64,000 nucleotides of DNA from Bolinopsis microptera (taxonomy: Eukaryota; Ctenophora; Tentaculata; Lobata; Bolinopsidae), in assembly GCF_026151205.1 (NCBI RefSeq), contig NC_087073.1, positions 22,098,270 to 22,162,269 of the forward strand, read 5' to 3'. The translations under genes were made by a program, and so were the position numbers. The notes beneath the pieces are model-generated. The model was not told the DNA's origin, searched no databases, and worked only from the letters and a program-made list of their open reading frames with translations. Below are positions 1-10,730 of this stretch, piece after piece. Numbering within the stretch: the stretch's first letter is position 1; each line of letters starts with the position of its first letter.

Positions 1-218
1 TGTACAATCCAGCGAAATTCCGAAGAATCATTCCAGTAGACTAGGCGCATTGCAACCACAGCCACGGAAATACTTATGAGTATTGCTGAAAGCACAGTGT
101 AAGGCCTACACGGACCGCCTCTAACTAGCCAATCCCTGTTTACATGCCGTGTAGCAGGGGACTAGAAAGAGATAAACTAGTAAGCGGGGCATAGCCAATA
201 CACTATACTTCCATCATT

Positions 219-269
219 GAGTATATTACCAACCAACAGGAAAATTTCCTGTTGGTTGGTAATATACTC
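219..269. repeat. Perfect 51-nt palindrome
   Basis: Arms gagtatattaccaacc... and ...ggttggtaatatactc are 25 bp each around a single central A, without mismatch. Confidence 0.97.
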
Positions 270-559
270 GGCGAGCATACATGTAATGTTGGCTCGCCGT
301 TGGAATGTTCCCAGATCGAGAATATTCCTCTTTAGTCTTTACCAAAATACGGGCGTATGGTGCAAGTTACAGGATCATGAGGTTGATAATTTGTCCGCGT
401 GACCGTTTGGCGTGCGGTGTGCACGTGGGCCCATGGGAAATTTCTGATACATCATGTGTTAATTCCGTTGTCTGTACTTAGATCACTAACAGTATAAAGT
501 ATGACTTTATATGCGAAATTGAAGAAATAAAACTAGCGGGAAAATGGGCGATTAGGTTT

Positions 560-655
560 GGCCTCTATACGGCCACTATACGGCCTCTATATAGATTTTA
601 TACAGCCACTATACGGCCTTTATACGGCCTTTATACGGCCACTATACGGCCACTT
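560..655 (+). repeat. 11-bp tandem repeat
   Basis: Unit ctatacggcca / ttatacggcct, about eight copies, some with substitutions. Confidence 0.88.
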
Positions 656-1638
656 AAAAAATATTTTACATGGCCTTTATAGTTCGGAATATGGGTCTAA
701 TGAGTAACTAACAATTAAATAATTAAGTTAATTAATCGTGATGATTGGAAATTATTCCGATTAAATTTAACTTGTAGTTGTGGCCTTTACAATTATTGGG
801 CAATTAAAACTTCATGAAGGTCACGGGTGCTAAGCGACAAAAGTTGCGGGCAACAATTTCCTGAAGGCTAGTGAAAAACCCGTGACAATCAGATGTTTGC
901 AAGCAGAGCTAGACGCTGTGTTCTAACTGCGGTCGCATACGACCCACTTGTCCGGGTCGCAAACGCCCATCAAGTTTAACCACGTCATTAATAGAATTAG
1001 ATTAATTATCAGTACCAATATCATTCGGTGGCTAACCACTAGGTCCCATGAGATCCGTGGTCTCACGCAGTGGCGTAACGTTGCCTGTTGGCGCCGAAAA
1101 AGCACCCCCCTGTTTGCACCCCCTCCCCTTTTGGAGCCCCTCCATAAAATTGAACAAAGTAGGTGATTTTACAGGTGTTTTAGCTTTTTAGAGGATACGC
1201 CGGTAAAATCTCTAAAATAGTTTGTAATTGTATCTAGAGCAAAACGCACAATTTTGCTAGTAGTAGTACTTTAGTTAAGTTTTCGAAATTGTCCCACATT
1301 CAAACGACGACCCAGGAAATCTTACTGGTAGTGGTAGGCGCCTAACTTCGAAAATAAAAGAGATAGGAACGTTTGGTTTTTAACAAAATATTCGCCTTGT
1401 AGTTGTAAAAATAACGTTTCCTCCTCATATCAGGAGGAAAATTCAAAACAATGTAGATTTTGAATTATCGCGAAAAGTCATATTTTAGGCCTTATAAAAC
1501 TGCGCAGCTTTAACTTTGCGGATTCTTGTTATCAGATTGGCTGAATGTGGTACGTGGTTGAATTGCATTCTTGGAATAATTGAAGCGTGCAAATGCAATG
1601 AACTAACGAGCGCGCGCGGAGTTCAACAAGCTGTGAAG

Positions 1639-1718
1639 TTACTGGGCCGCGCTCAGCCTGTCATTCCGCCTAATCTTTATTATGTTAATGAACATAATAG
1701 TCTGGGGTCCCCAGGTAA
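1639..1718 (-). mobile_element. MITE family M2 copy
   Basis: A roughly 80-bp element with ends tttacctgggg and tttactgggcc (inverted and imperfect), containing ggcggaatgacaggctgagc. Other copies: 2173-2253, 2993-3062, 26277-26341, 51062-51146, 51804-51881, 53055-53126, and an interrupted one at about 2402-2533. All are listed as one family. Confidence 0.85.
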
Positions 1719-2172
1719 GCTGTGAAGGGGCGATCACCTGTAGTAATATCGCCAGCCAGTAAGGTCTGCTGGGCCTTGTATTTCTCCGATTTGTACATCA
1801 CAAAACCACGCCAACAGTAAAACAAGTTATCACTGTGATAACAGATAAGTAACAGATAAACGAGCTACAACGTATTGAAAAGTGTTATTATTGAATTGAA
1901 TGTAATTGTAATTACCTTACTGTAAATATATATTCATACATTTACTTCACGACAATCTGTCAAAAAAATAAAAAATAAAACCCGTTTCCCGGTACTTAAC
2001 CAGTTATATTTATATATAATACTAAACTCCCAGCACTTAACTCCCGAAACTTGATTTTGTTTGCCATCGATTTGGTCATAAGATTTAGACGCGTTGCAAA
2101 TTGCGCGTCTCAAATAGACTTAGAGTATACCCTAGTTGTAAAACTAAACATATGTGCATATGATATTTTTGA

Positions 2173-2253
2173 TTTACCTGGGGACCACAGGCTATTATGT
2201 TCATAAACATTTAAAAATTCGGCGGAATGACAGGCTGAGCGCCGCCCAGTAAA
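2173..2253 (+). mobile_element. MITE family M2 copy
   Basis: Full copy in the opposite orientation to 1639-1718. A disrupted relative follows at about 2402-2533 with an internal insertion. Confidence 0.85.
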
Positions 2254-2677
2254 TTTTTGTAGGTTTACAACCTACCAGGACGCGCGCCGAGTTGGACTCG
2301 TCGATGGTCCAGTATATGGAACAGATATTTTACGAGTATCACCCGTTAAGTAAATTTTTGATGTCATGTCTTCAGCCGTCGTTCGGATTCTGAAACAATA
2401 TTTTGGTTACCTGGGGACCTCATGCAGGCTATACATGTTCATAATTAAAAATAAAATAGAGATTACAGATTATGCGGAATGACAGATTGGGCGACATTTG
2501 TCCGCCAGCGACAGGCTGAGCGCGGCCCAGTCATATTTTGGTAGTCTGTATGCTATTTTATACTTTTACTCATCACTGACCATACTTTATTCAGCTGGCC
2601 CAGTAAACAACGTGATGGTTACCAAACGCGCGCACTAGTGACTTGGCTCTGGATGTTGACCATTGTTAATGATCTGG

Positions 2678-2775
2678 CCCGGCGCGCGCTACTTCGTAGC
2701 ACTTGCCATCGGGCCATTTCGAGAAGAAAGCGGCGCGCGCTACTTCGAAGAAATTTAGACGAGTAACATCCGTCA
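2678..2775 (+). repeat. Dispersed repeat shared with 51505-51562
   Basis: Both contain gcgcgcgctacttcgaagaa followed by atttaga[c/a]gagtaacatccgtc. Confidence 0.8.
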
Positions 2776-2992
2776 ACTCTGGATGTGGTCATTTTTTCCA
2801 CCCATTGATGTTCACTTTTTTGTAATTTTATAACCTACCAAAAAGCGCTCCGAGTAGAAGTCGTCGACGCAACGTTGATACATATTTCGTATCCAAATAT
2901 CAGAGATATTTGGATATTTCCGCCTTCGGCGACGCGCGCTTCGCGCGCGAAAAGTGGCATGCAACGTATATCAAACGCGACGTTCCCTGGGG

Positions 2993-3062
2993 ACCCAGGC
3001 TAATTATGTTCATTAACATATAGAGATTAGGCGGCATGACAGGCTGAGCGCGGCCCAGTAAA
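2993..3062 (+). mobile_element. MITE family M2 copy
   Basis: Starts ttccctggggacccaggc and ends ggcccagtaaa. Confidence 0.82.
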
Positions 3063-3118
3063 CGCGACGGTATTCGATATTTGAAACAACTATTTTACAA
3101 GTATCACCCGTTATCACT

Positions 3119-3224
3119 TTGTATCACGTTGCGACCCCCACGGTCGTTTCACTATGTGGGGGTCTTCGACGCTACAGGGGGAGCCGCGCACTTCGTGCGC
3201 GGCGGGTCATACAACGTATGACAA
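3119..3224 (+). mobile_element. MITE family M1 copy
   Basis: A roughly 100-bp element with ends ttgtatcacgttgcgaccc and gggtcatacaacgtatgacaa (imperfect inverted repeats) and an internal GC-rich hairpin, gccgcgcac-ttc-gtgcgcggc. Other copies: 3232-3326, 3386-3490, 3741-3863 (reverse) and 25991-26114. Confidence 0.88.
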
Positions 3225-3231
3225 TTATCAC

Positions 3232-3326
3232 TTGTATCACGTTGCGACCCCCACGGTCGTTTCACTCCTGACGATACAGGGGGTGCCGCGCACTTCGTGC
3301 GCGGCGGGTCATACAACGTATGACAA
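3232..3326 (+). mobile_element. MITE family M1 copy
   Basis: Seven bases after the previous copy. The middle is shortened (cactcctgacgatacag). Confidence 0.88.
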
Positions 3327-3385
3327 GTTATCACCCGTTAATAATAATACCTTTTTGGAGTATAAATTTAAGTTTGACATGTAAC

Positions 3386-3490
3386 TTGTATCACGTTGCG
3401 ACCCCCACGGTCGTTTCACTATGTAGCGTCTTCGACGCTACAGGGGGAGCCGCGCACTTCGTGCGCGGCGGGTCATACAACGTATGACAA
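3386..3490 (+). mobile_element. MITE family M1 copy
   Basis: Contains gtagcgtcttcgacgctac, a second hairpin. Confidence 0.88.
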
Positions 3491-3625
3491 CATGTAACTA
3501 CACACATGTTAAACTACATAGCAGGTAAACCACAAATTTTGGCACTCAACATTTAAATCTCAGCAACGCAAAGTTACATCATTTTGTAATTTTTCTCATT
3601 TGTTCATCACCAGCAGCTCTATCAC

Positions 3626-3735
3626 ATAATTGTTTGCTCTATCCAGAGCCCTTGCGCTTGCAGTAGCGCGCGCCCGCCTCTTGACTTGTGAAACAAGCGC
3701 GCCCGCAGGGGCGCGAAAGCACATGGTTAGGTGAA
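3626..3735 (+). mobile_element. MITE family M3 copy
   Basis: Starts tttgctctatccagagccc, with gcttgcagtagcgcgcg and an acatggttaggtgaa end. Other copies: about 25736-25842, 51637-51746, 52008-52109, 52463-52551 and 53577-53683 (reverse). Confidence 0.78.
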
Positions 3736-3740
3736 CATAA

Positions 3741-3863
3741 TTGTCATACGTTGTATGACCCGCCGCGCACGAGTGCGCGGCTCCCCTGTATCGTAGAAAC
3801 TCTACTATTACTCTACTATATCATATATAGTGAAACAACGATGAGGGTCACGACGTGATACAA
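3741..3863 (-). mobile_element. MITE family M1 copy, reverse
   Basis: Same ends in reverse, with an expanded AT-rich middle (ctctactatatcatatata). Confidence 0.85.
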
Positions 3864-4903
3864 TCACATAATATCTTTATTGTTTTAACTAGACATTTAT
3901 TTGACATTTTCTTAAATGTTTAAGCCTGAAAAATACTGTTAAAATTATGTTTATGTATTATATACTGTTTAGTTAGGGTGCCCAAATCTTCACAGACATT
4001 TAAAGACCTTTAATTTTTTAGAATGTAGTGCCATTCGATCTTAAACACAGATTTGAAAGTCACATTAATCAAGTTTTTATTTTAAAAGTAACATAGGGGT
4101 GTATTAAAAACCTATCGAATTGTGAATCATGCCTATTTACCTCTTTCGACTTGAATGTGATCAATAATGCCTCTTCAAATGCTTTTCCCCAAAGTTTATC
4201 AAATTGACCGTAGCCAATAGGTTCAAGTGATGTTCCCTGAACCAGTTGTGAATTGTATCCTGCTTAATGAAAGACTTAAGCCCGTTACAAATGTTGTAAA
4301 TAAATGTGCTGGTAAGTTAAAGTCTAATGGTTCTTTAAATAATAATTTTAAATGGTTATAATGTGAGCACTAATGGGTGTAGTATTTTTAACGATCCTCA
4401 ATTCGACCAAAAATTTCATTTTTTAGGCTTTAGTTGAGAGGTTTCTGCTCAATAAAGCTTTATATGTAATATGTATATCGTATAATTAGCATGAAGTTGA
4501 AAATATTTGGTATTTTGAAATTTGTATTTGTTAAGATGTGTTATCCCATCTTAGAAGTATACCTTGTTGTGTAGTCGAAGTTGTAGTTGCTCTGCTGAAA
4601 TGCTAATTTAATAACAACTCTTTTTTTTCTGACTCTAGAGTCTAGATAACTCACCTGCCTGATACCCTACCTTTTGCTTTCACACAGTACATCAATAATA
4701 AGATGCTCTTAAATGTTTTTCAATTGATCGCACGATTACTAAGTTGTTATACAATATGATGGCAGGTAAACCTGTTCATCCTTTAATTTATCTGTCACCA
4801 AATAAAATTAGGTTATTTCTTATTTTTCTTTCATTTTTGTTCACATTTTTTGCTTTTGTTATTTTTTAAATTGCTCCAAAAAATTAAGTCTAGACCTTAG
4901 GCA

Positions 4904-5215
4904 ATGAAAGTGAAAATCAAGCGATGGACAACAGTAGCTGCATGGCACTGGGTTGCTAATGATGACTCCTGTGGGATATGTCGAACTCTATTTGATGGAT
5001 GTTGCACAGATTGCACTTTACCAGGGGACAACTGTCCCATTGTTTGGGGGGAGTGTTCACATTGTTTCCACATGCACTGTATCATTAAGTGGATATCTTC
5101 AAACACAAACAAGCAGCAATGTCCCATGTGTAGGCGGGACTGGGCATTTAAAGAAAGTGATAACAATCCGCCCATCACCCAACAACAGACTCCCACTCAG
5201 AGCAATGATAGTTAG
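4904..5215 (+). CDS. ANAPC11: Anaphase-promoting complex subunit 11, RING-H2
   Basis: A single 103-codon frame starting MKVKIKRWTTVAAWHWVAND. It has the RING-H2 ligands: SCGICR, the CCTDC and DNCPIVWG segment typical of APC11, CSHCFHMHCI and CPMCRRDW. APC11 is the catalytic RING subunit of the APC/C ubiquitin ligase, recruiting E2 and working with the APC2 cullin. Vertebrate APC11 is 84 aa. The extra residues here are a low-complexity tail after the RING (ESDNNPPITQQQTPT), so the domain is complete. A possible acceptor (ccttag) lies 3 nt before the ATG, which suggests a 5' UTR exon. A frame-shifted overlapping frame at 4953-5294 is a shadow. Confidence 0.96.
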   Translation: MKVKIKRWTTVAAWHWVANDDSCGICRTLFDGCCTDCTLPGDNCPIVWGECSHCFHMHCIIKWISSNTNKQQCPMCRRDWAFKESDNNPPITQQQTPTQSNDS

Positions 5216-5410
5216 TTTCCTGGTAAGTTTAGATTTTGAAAACACAACATTTAATTGCATATACAGTATAACCTTAACTCACCATTTGGGTTGAATGAAT
5301 ATTGTACAACAAATTAGGTTCCAGCCAGATCACATGCACGGTAATGATTTCCAATCAGGCATTATGACAAATGAGCACTTGGTTAAGAGATAAATAGGGA
5401 AAGTATCGCG

Positions 5411-5441
5411 CCAGAAATAAATAAATAAATAAATAAATAAA
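5411..5441 (+). repeat. AAAT microsatellite
   Basis: Seven consecutive aaat units downstream of ANAPC11. Confidence 0.95.
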
Positions 5442-5738
5442 GTCAATTTTTACAGCACAGCAATATATATCTAAATATCAGATCCTCTGTAATCATAATG
5501 TATAAAAAAAGGAGCTTTTCTCTGTGCTGAAGGATGAATCAAGGCAGATCATGGTTCTGTTAGCAGGCCACCCTAGTTATGGACAATACATATATATAAA
5601 ATAATTAAATTATAATTTTAAAATTGTGTCAAGATTGAACTAAAACATAACTCAGGGTAAAATAGAACGACTTACATCATGGTCTCATTTTTATAATTCA
5701 ATTATTTTACAAGCTATATGTATGTTATGATCATTACT

Positions 5739-6385
5739 TGGTCATTCAAGGAAAATCCAGTAAAAACAGAAAGCTGAAATTTGGAAATGTCCTATCGGTA
5801 GGACATTTGCAAAATGTTCATTCCATCAAAGTTTTTTCCTGGATGTACACCTTCCAGGACCTTGATGGCCACTTGTGTCACTGTCAACGGCCTCACTGAT
5901 TGGTTAACAGCAGAAAAGCTTCTCTTCTTAAATCTTCCAAAATCTCTTCTTATATTCTGATGATTTTCCATTTATCAAAGCTTTCTTAGGGAATAACACT
6001 TTGAGTACCCCAATCGTGTCTTGTGCCATCTTAAGTGACCTTGGTAGATGGTCATTCAAGAAAAATTCAGTCAAAACAGTGAAATTTGAATTGCAGAAAG
6101 CTAAAATTTGAAAATGTCCTACCTATTAGGACATTTTCAAAATGTTCATTCCATCAAAGTTGTTTCCAGATATACAGCTTTCAGTACCTTGATGGCGACT
6201 TGTGTCACTGTCACCCACCTCACTGATTGGTCGATGGTCAAAAATTCAGTCAAGGAGATGGCAGAAAAGCTTCTCTTCAAAAATCTTCCAATATCTCTTC
6301 TTACATTCTGATGATTTTCCGTTTATCAAAGCTTTCTTTGGGAATAGAACTTTCAGAACCTCAATCGTGTGTTGTACTTTCTACA
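5739..6385 (+). repeat. 310-bp tandem duplication
   Basis: tggtcattcaagg-like starts lie at 5739 and 6049. Both copies contain tgttcattccatcaaagtt, ctcactgattggt and ttctgatgattttcc. Moderately diverged. Open frames within are not convincing genes. Confidence 0.85.
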
Positions 6386-6560
6386 GTGAACTCATTAAAT
6401 TGTGTTAATAATAGACAATTTTTTTAAAACGTTTTTAAAAACGTTGGAGGAATGGCAAGTGGTGAGATTATCATTCACACCACCACCTTATTTGACATTT
6501 CATTTGTAATAACACCATGTGTGTTGGTGGTGTTTGTTTTAGTTGTCAACTAGCAATGTA

Positions 6561-6830
6561 ATGGGGCTAGGTGGCCTAGTGGCTAGAGCATCCGCCTTCT
6601 GTGCAGAAGTTTCAGAGTTCGAATCCCAGGATCTATGCAATTTCCTCAGTCGACTTAGCCGAATGATAAGAAACTTAATTGAGGGATAAATGAGGAGGGG
6701 TACCTGTTAAAAGTTCAAGAAACTTCATAGGATACCCCTTAAGTGCATACTGCAACTGTAAACATAGTACTATAAACTATTACTATATGTAATGAGGATG
6801 ATGACTAATCTCATCACTATTAAATATGTA
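6561..6830 (+). mobile_element. tRNA-derived SINE
   Basis: The head has a canonical A box (tggcctagtggctagagca) and B box (gagttcgaatccc) 40 nt apart, but the anticodon arm does not fold properly. It is followed by an unrelated body, so it is a SINE rather than a working tRNA gene. The body ends in AT-rich sequence near 6830. Confidence 0.72.
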
Positions 6831-7095
6831 ATCTATGTATCACTACACCCTGTAGTAGACATCAGATGACAGATCTCATTAAAGCTTATCGGAAAGATGG
6901 AAATGACAATGTAAACACACTACACATCACATGCATGATATCGATTGGATCCTGACCTAGAACTTTTTCAGCCTAACCCATGCAAATTTTACCTTTCAAA
7001 AATTGAATTTACTTAAAAATCGTTGAAACTACAGCAAAATATTTTCTTAGCTTAAATCAGTAAATCAATTTTTAACAGAAAATATTTATTTCAGA

Positions 7096-7615
7096 GTGCT
7101 GCAAAAGTTGCCATATAATCTACTCTACATCATTAGATTACGTTGATGCGCTGCTAAGTGACGATTCTAAGCTTTGTCTAGTTGAGTCTCAGGAAAGATT
7201 AGTTCAACTACTCTCAGCACCACTCAACCATCACCAGCTTTCAGTCTACATCATTAAGACATTGTATAATGACAAGGGAGTGAAGGATAGTTTGGCTACT
7301 ATTTATACAAAGTTCCTTTCAGTAATTCAGATAGTTTCTTTAGCACAGTTTGGTGAAATAACAGCTAAATGTGCCCTGCAGCTAAAGGATGTTTCTAAAC
7401 GACACCACAACGGAGCAATAGCTTCTCCGAACACTAATAATTGTGCTGACATTACTAAAACCCTGCAGACTGTCCCGGGACTTGGTCCCAAACAGGCCAG
7501 AAAGCTACTGGCACACTTTGGCAGCTTATTTAATGTAGTGAATGCGAGTTTAGTTGATTTAGAAGGAGTTGTTAGCCAGACTCTTGCTATGACAGTTTAT
7601 CAATTCCTTCATTGA
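7096..7615 (+). CDS. FAAP24: FAAP24-like protein, 3' terminal exon (5' exon not found)
   Basis: The exon starts after acceptor tttcag (7090-7095) and reads CCKSCHIIYSTSLDYVDALL to the stop at 7613-7615. The first part aligns with the ERCC4-like pseudonuclease fold of FAAP24 (segments SVYIIKTLYNDKGVKDSL and KFLSVIQIVSLAQFGEI). The C-terminal part is a tandem helix-hairpin-helix, with TVPGLGPKQARKLLAHFGS followed by LVDLEGVVSQTLAMTVYQFL, the FAAP24 pattern of hairpin PGxG then VVGQ. FAAP24 pairs with FANCM and targets the Fanconi anaemia core complex to DNA. About 45 N-terminal residues are missing from this exon. I looked between 5216 and 7090 for an exon encoding the NEKWR-like start and did not see one, since that stretch is mostly repeats and a SINE. 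XPF/ERCC1 paralogues are a less likely reading. Confidence 0.8.
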
Positions 7616-7740
7616 TTTAAACTGCAACGTATGGAAGTGTGTTATAAGATAGTTGCTCAAGTCACATAACAATTATGCCTTATATTTGTGTTGCTAAATT
7701 AAGCCTTTTAATGATGCTGTTTTTAAAATAGCTCATTAAT

Positions 7741-8653
7741 CTTACTATATATATATATATAAAGCGAGACGATATATATATATTTTGTAGCTGTACTCCT
7801 ACACATTAAAAGTCGGTGTTGATTAGATCTTCGAAATAAGTCTTTGCATCATTTTATTAAACATCGTTATCTCAAATTATTTGTTATATAGTAGTGTTGA
7901 AAGTATTAAAACTCCTATATATATATTTATCTGTGCCATTTTACTGACACCACGGCATCAACTTTAACACAACTTTCCTCAAAAACCGTAAAAGATAGTT
8001 AAATTAACTAGCAGGAACCCGTTTAACCCTAAAGTGGTGTCAAGACTCAAGAGACTAAAATAATTATTACCTATTTAATTCGCGTTTTTGACACCACTTG
8101 GGGGTCCAAATTTTGGGCTCTAAAACTCCTATTTCGTGGCCAATTTTTTATTTTTTCATGCTGATTTGAAGGCCATTAAAGCATTTGACCCAGTCAAACA
8201 TCGTTATCTCAAATTATTTGTTATATAGTAGTGTTGAAAGTATTAAAACTCCTATATATATATTTATCTGTGCCATTTTACTGACACCACGGCATCAACT
8301 TTAACACAACTTTCCTCAAAAACCGTAAAAGATAGTTAAATTAACTAGCAGGAACCCGTTTAACCCTAAAGTGGTGTCAAGACTCAAGAGACTAAAATAA
8401 TTATTACCTATTTAATTCGCGTTTTTGACACCACTTGGGGGTCCAAATTTTGGGCTCTAAAACTCCTATTTCGTGGCCAATTTTTTATTTTTTCATGCTG
8501 ATTTGAAGGCCATTAAAGCATTTGACCCAGTCAAAAAAGTTTCAGTTGTATATCTTTTACGGTTTTTGCGGAAAGTCGTGTTAAAGTTGATGCCGTGGTG
8601 TCAGTAAAATGGCACGGATAAATAAATATATATATATATCGTCTCGCTTTTTT
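7741..8653. mobile_element. Fold-back/MITE-like element with internal 337-bp tandem duplication
   Basis: The ends are inverted: aaagcgagacgatatatat near 7761 and atatatatcgtctcgcttt ending near 8653. The segment from acatcgttatctc (7861) repeats almost exactly at 8198, a 337-bp period. Inside, the arm gtgccattttactgacacca (7936, again at about 8273) pairs with its complement at about 8597-8616, tggtgtcagtaaaatggcac. No coding frame. Confidence 0.8.
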
Positions 8654-9153
8654 CTTGTTTTTCCCTTCATCTTATAATTGTATTATTGTTAAGGCTCTGT
8701 TAATGTTTTGTAACCTTTAATCATACAAATACTTTTTTCCCTTTTTTTGTGTTCAGGGAGCAGGCTTGCCACATAGGTCCGGTAGTTCCGAACGTTTAGG
8801 CAGGGTGCTAGGTTGTGGTACACACTCAACTAGGTAGTTTGAGAGTCCGAAAATCTCCAAAAGGAGATGTCATCAGAGTGTGATCCACTGCCTGACTAAC
8901 CTTTGGATAGAGTTTGCTAGACTCTATAATTATGGCAGGTAGTATCTTCTGTGTGTTGTTGAGATCCTGAGTATCCATTGACCAGGGTACCAATTACCGT
9001 CTTTTGGTGTAGGTAGTAAAGGGTCAAGGGTGGTGGGTAGTAGGAGGGTCATCAAATCAGAAAAGGCAGACATGAGTTGATAGCAAGTGTACTTGTAACT
9101 GTCCATCCTCAATCTGGTATCCCTATACGTTGTCTCAGTCTAGCTAATGTCCG

Positions 9154-9375
9154 TCATTCTTTCATATCTCCTGCTGAAATTATCCCGTCTCCGATGTTGG
9201 GGATTGATCCAGTAGCGGTCTTGTAGTCGTCTTTAACACAGTCGAGCCAAGACTTTAGAGGTCTATCACTGGATCTTTTTCCATGTGCTGGTTTCCACTG
9301 CAGTAATTTATTGGGCAGCCGTTCTTAAGGCATTCCTGTCACGTGTCCAAACCACTGTACTCTGTTGCTAGAGAT
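9154..9375 (-). pseudogene. Decayed LINE reverse-transcriptase C-terminal fragment
   Basis: The minus strand reads VQWFGHVTGMP, a TAA stop, then ERLPNKLLQWKPAHGKRSS, DRPLKSWLDCVKDDYKTAT and GDMKE before a stop. This is the familiar C-terminal signature of many non-LTR polymerases (WFGHV.RMP..RLP..LL...GKR...RP...WLD.VK.D). One stop codon interrupts it and no palm motifs are nearby. It belongs to a different family from the two LINEs at 43-49 kb. Confidence 0.75.
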
Positions 9376-9604
9376 GAAGGTTGCAACATCTGTTTTAGCA
9401 GCACGCTGTAGCTAAATTTATGAAGAGCTAAAAACTATAAACGACTAACCAGTAACCATGCCTCAAGATATAACAAAATGCGAGGGTCTCATTATCCAAG
9501 TGTGCTGCAAATTAAACAGTAAAAACAATAATAGATATAAGGAATAAATACCTTGACTGGAATAGTGAATGTCTCTGAATAAGGAGAGACAATAAATACA
9601 CGAT

Positions 9605-9686
9605 ACTGTGCACTGTGCCCACAGAGTGCACTGTGCACACAGAGTGCACTGTGCACACAGAGTGCACTGTGCACACAGAGTGCACT
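9605..9686 (+). repeat. 18-bp tandem repeat
   Basis: Unit actgtgcacacagagtgc, about 4.5 copies. Produces short spurious frames. Confidence 0.92.
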
Positions 9687-9969
9687 GGTTGTGTTAATAA
9701 CACGCCCAATTTAATGTTTTGAAGAAGTATCTCGTTCATTCTTCAAATGACATATTATTATTTTCTTAACCCGACCACTATTTTAGCTAAGAACAGCTCA
9801 GAATATTCGCAGTTCCATTTCACATACCTCTCAAGTGAGTCATTTGAAATATTATCATTATATATTAGCACAGTCCTGAGATTTATTAAATTATCGTTAC
9901 AATGACACAAAATATATTACAAAGCACCATGATTTAAAGTAAAATACAGCGTAACTTTTACTGTACCAC

Positions 9970-10390
9970 TAATAATTCATCAACAAGTGAGATATCACTT
10001 CAAACACAAGAAAATATCCCAAATCGGTGGTAGGCAGTGGCACATAGAAAATCGCCCCAATGTTTTTGATCAGATTATTAGGATTATAGCCATCTACCTA
10101 TATGGAAAGTTTAAAGAAAATCGTATAGTAGGATCAAAAATAGGAACAACCTCAATGTGCGAGTTTGGGCGAATTTCTATGTGCCAAACTTGAGATATCA
10201 CTTCAAACACAAGAAAATATCTAGAAATCGGTAAAATATTTGGCACAGAAATTTGCCCAAACTTGCACAGGTTGTTCCTATTATAGTAATATCCTAAACT
10301 ATAAGAAAATTTATCAACACGATCTCGTAATAAATGCCTTGGTACCACTCGAAACCACCAATTTGGAGATATTTTCTTGTGTTTGAATAC
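9970..10390. repeat. Diverged outlying copies of the 172-bp satellite monomer
   Basis: Degenerate monomers in both orientations, recognisable by cttcaaacacaagaaaatat, tatggaaagtttaaagaaaa and gggcgaatttctatgtgcc. They form the decayed edge of the array. Confidence 0.75.
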
Positions 10391-10403
10391 CTTGACTTGA
10401 CTT

Positions 10404-10730
10404 GGGGGTGGGTTTTGGAAAATTCCGCCATATTTTTCCCGGTCATTAATTTTCCCAGTCATAAATTAACCCGCTTTAATGTTCCCGACTAAGGTAAACT
10501 AATAGTAATACATTTTGATGCTTGGTGGGTTTTGGAAAATTCCGCCATATTTTTCCCGGTCATTAATTTTCCCAGTCATAAATTAACCCGCTATAATATT
10601 CCAGAGTAAGGTAAACTAATAGTAATACATTTTGATGCTTGGTGGGTTTTGGAAAATTCCGCCATATTTTTCCCGGTCATTAATTTTCCCAGTCATAAAT
10701 TAACCCGCTATAATATTCCAGAGTAAGGTA
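10404..10730 (+). repeat. Tandem repeat, 116-118 bp unit, three copies
   Basis: Units start ggtgggttttggaaaattcc at 10407, 10523 and 10641 and contain tttcccggtcattaatttt. They lie between the diverged and the regular satellite. Confidence 0.9.

Larger units (their letters stand above)
1..4890. other. Gene-free region upstream of ANAPC11
   Basis: Apart from the palindrome, tandem repeat and MITEs listed separately, I see no coding exon. Composition is AT-rich with GC-rich MITE islands at 1.6-3.8 kb. Confidence 0.6.
8654..9969. other. Gene-free region with LINE fragment and short tandem repeat
   Basis: Holds the RT fragment (9154-9375) and the 18-bp repeat. Nothing else is supported. Confidence 0.6.

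Noticed and set aside
6440..6555. Possible FAAP24 first exon (frame starting MASGEIIIHTT)
   Set aside because: No resemblance to the FAAP24 N-terminus and no convincing donor in the right phase.
6561..6640. Functional tRNA gene
   Set aside because: A and B boxes are good but the anticodon arm and acceptor pairing fail, and the element continues into a SINE body.
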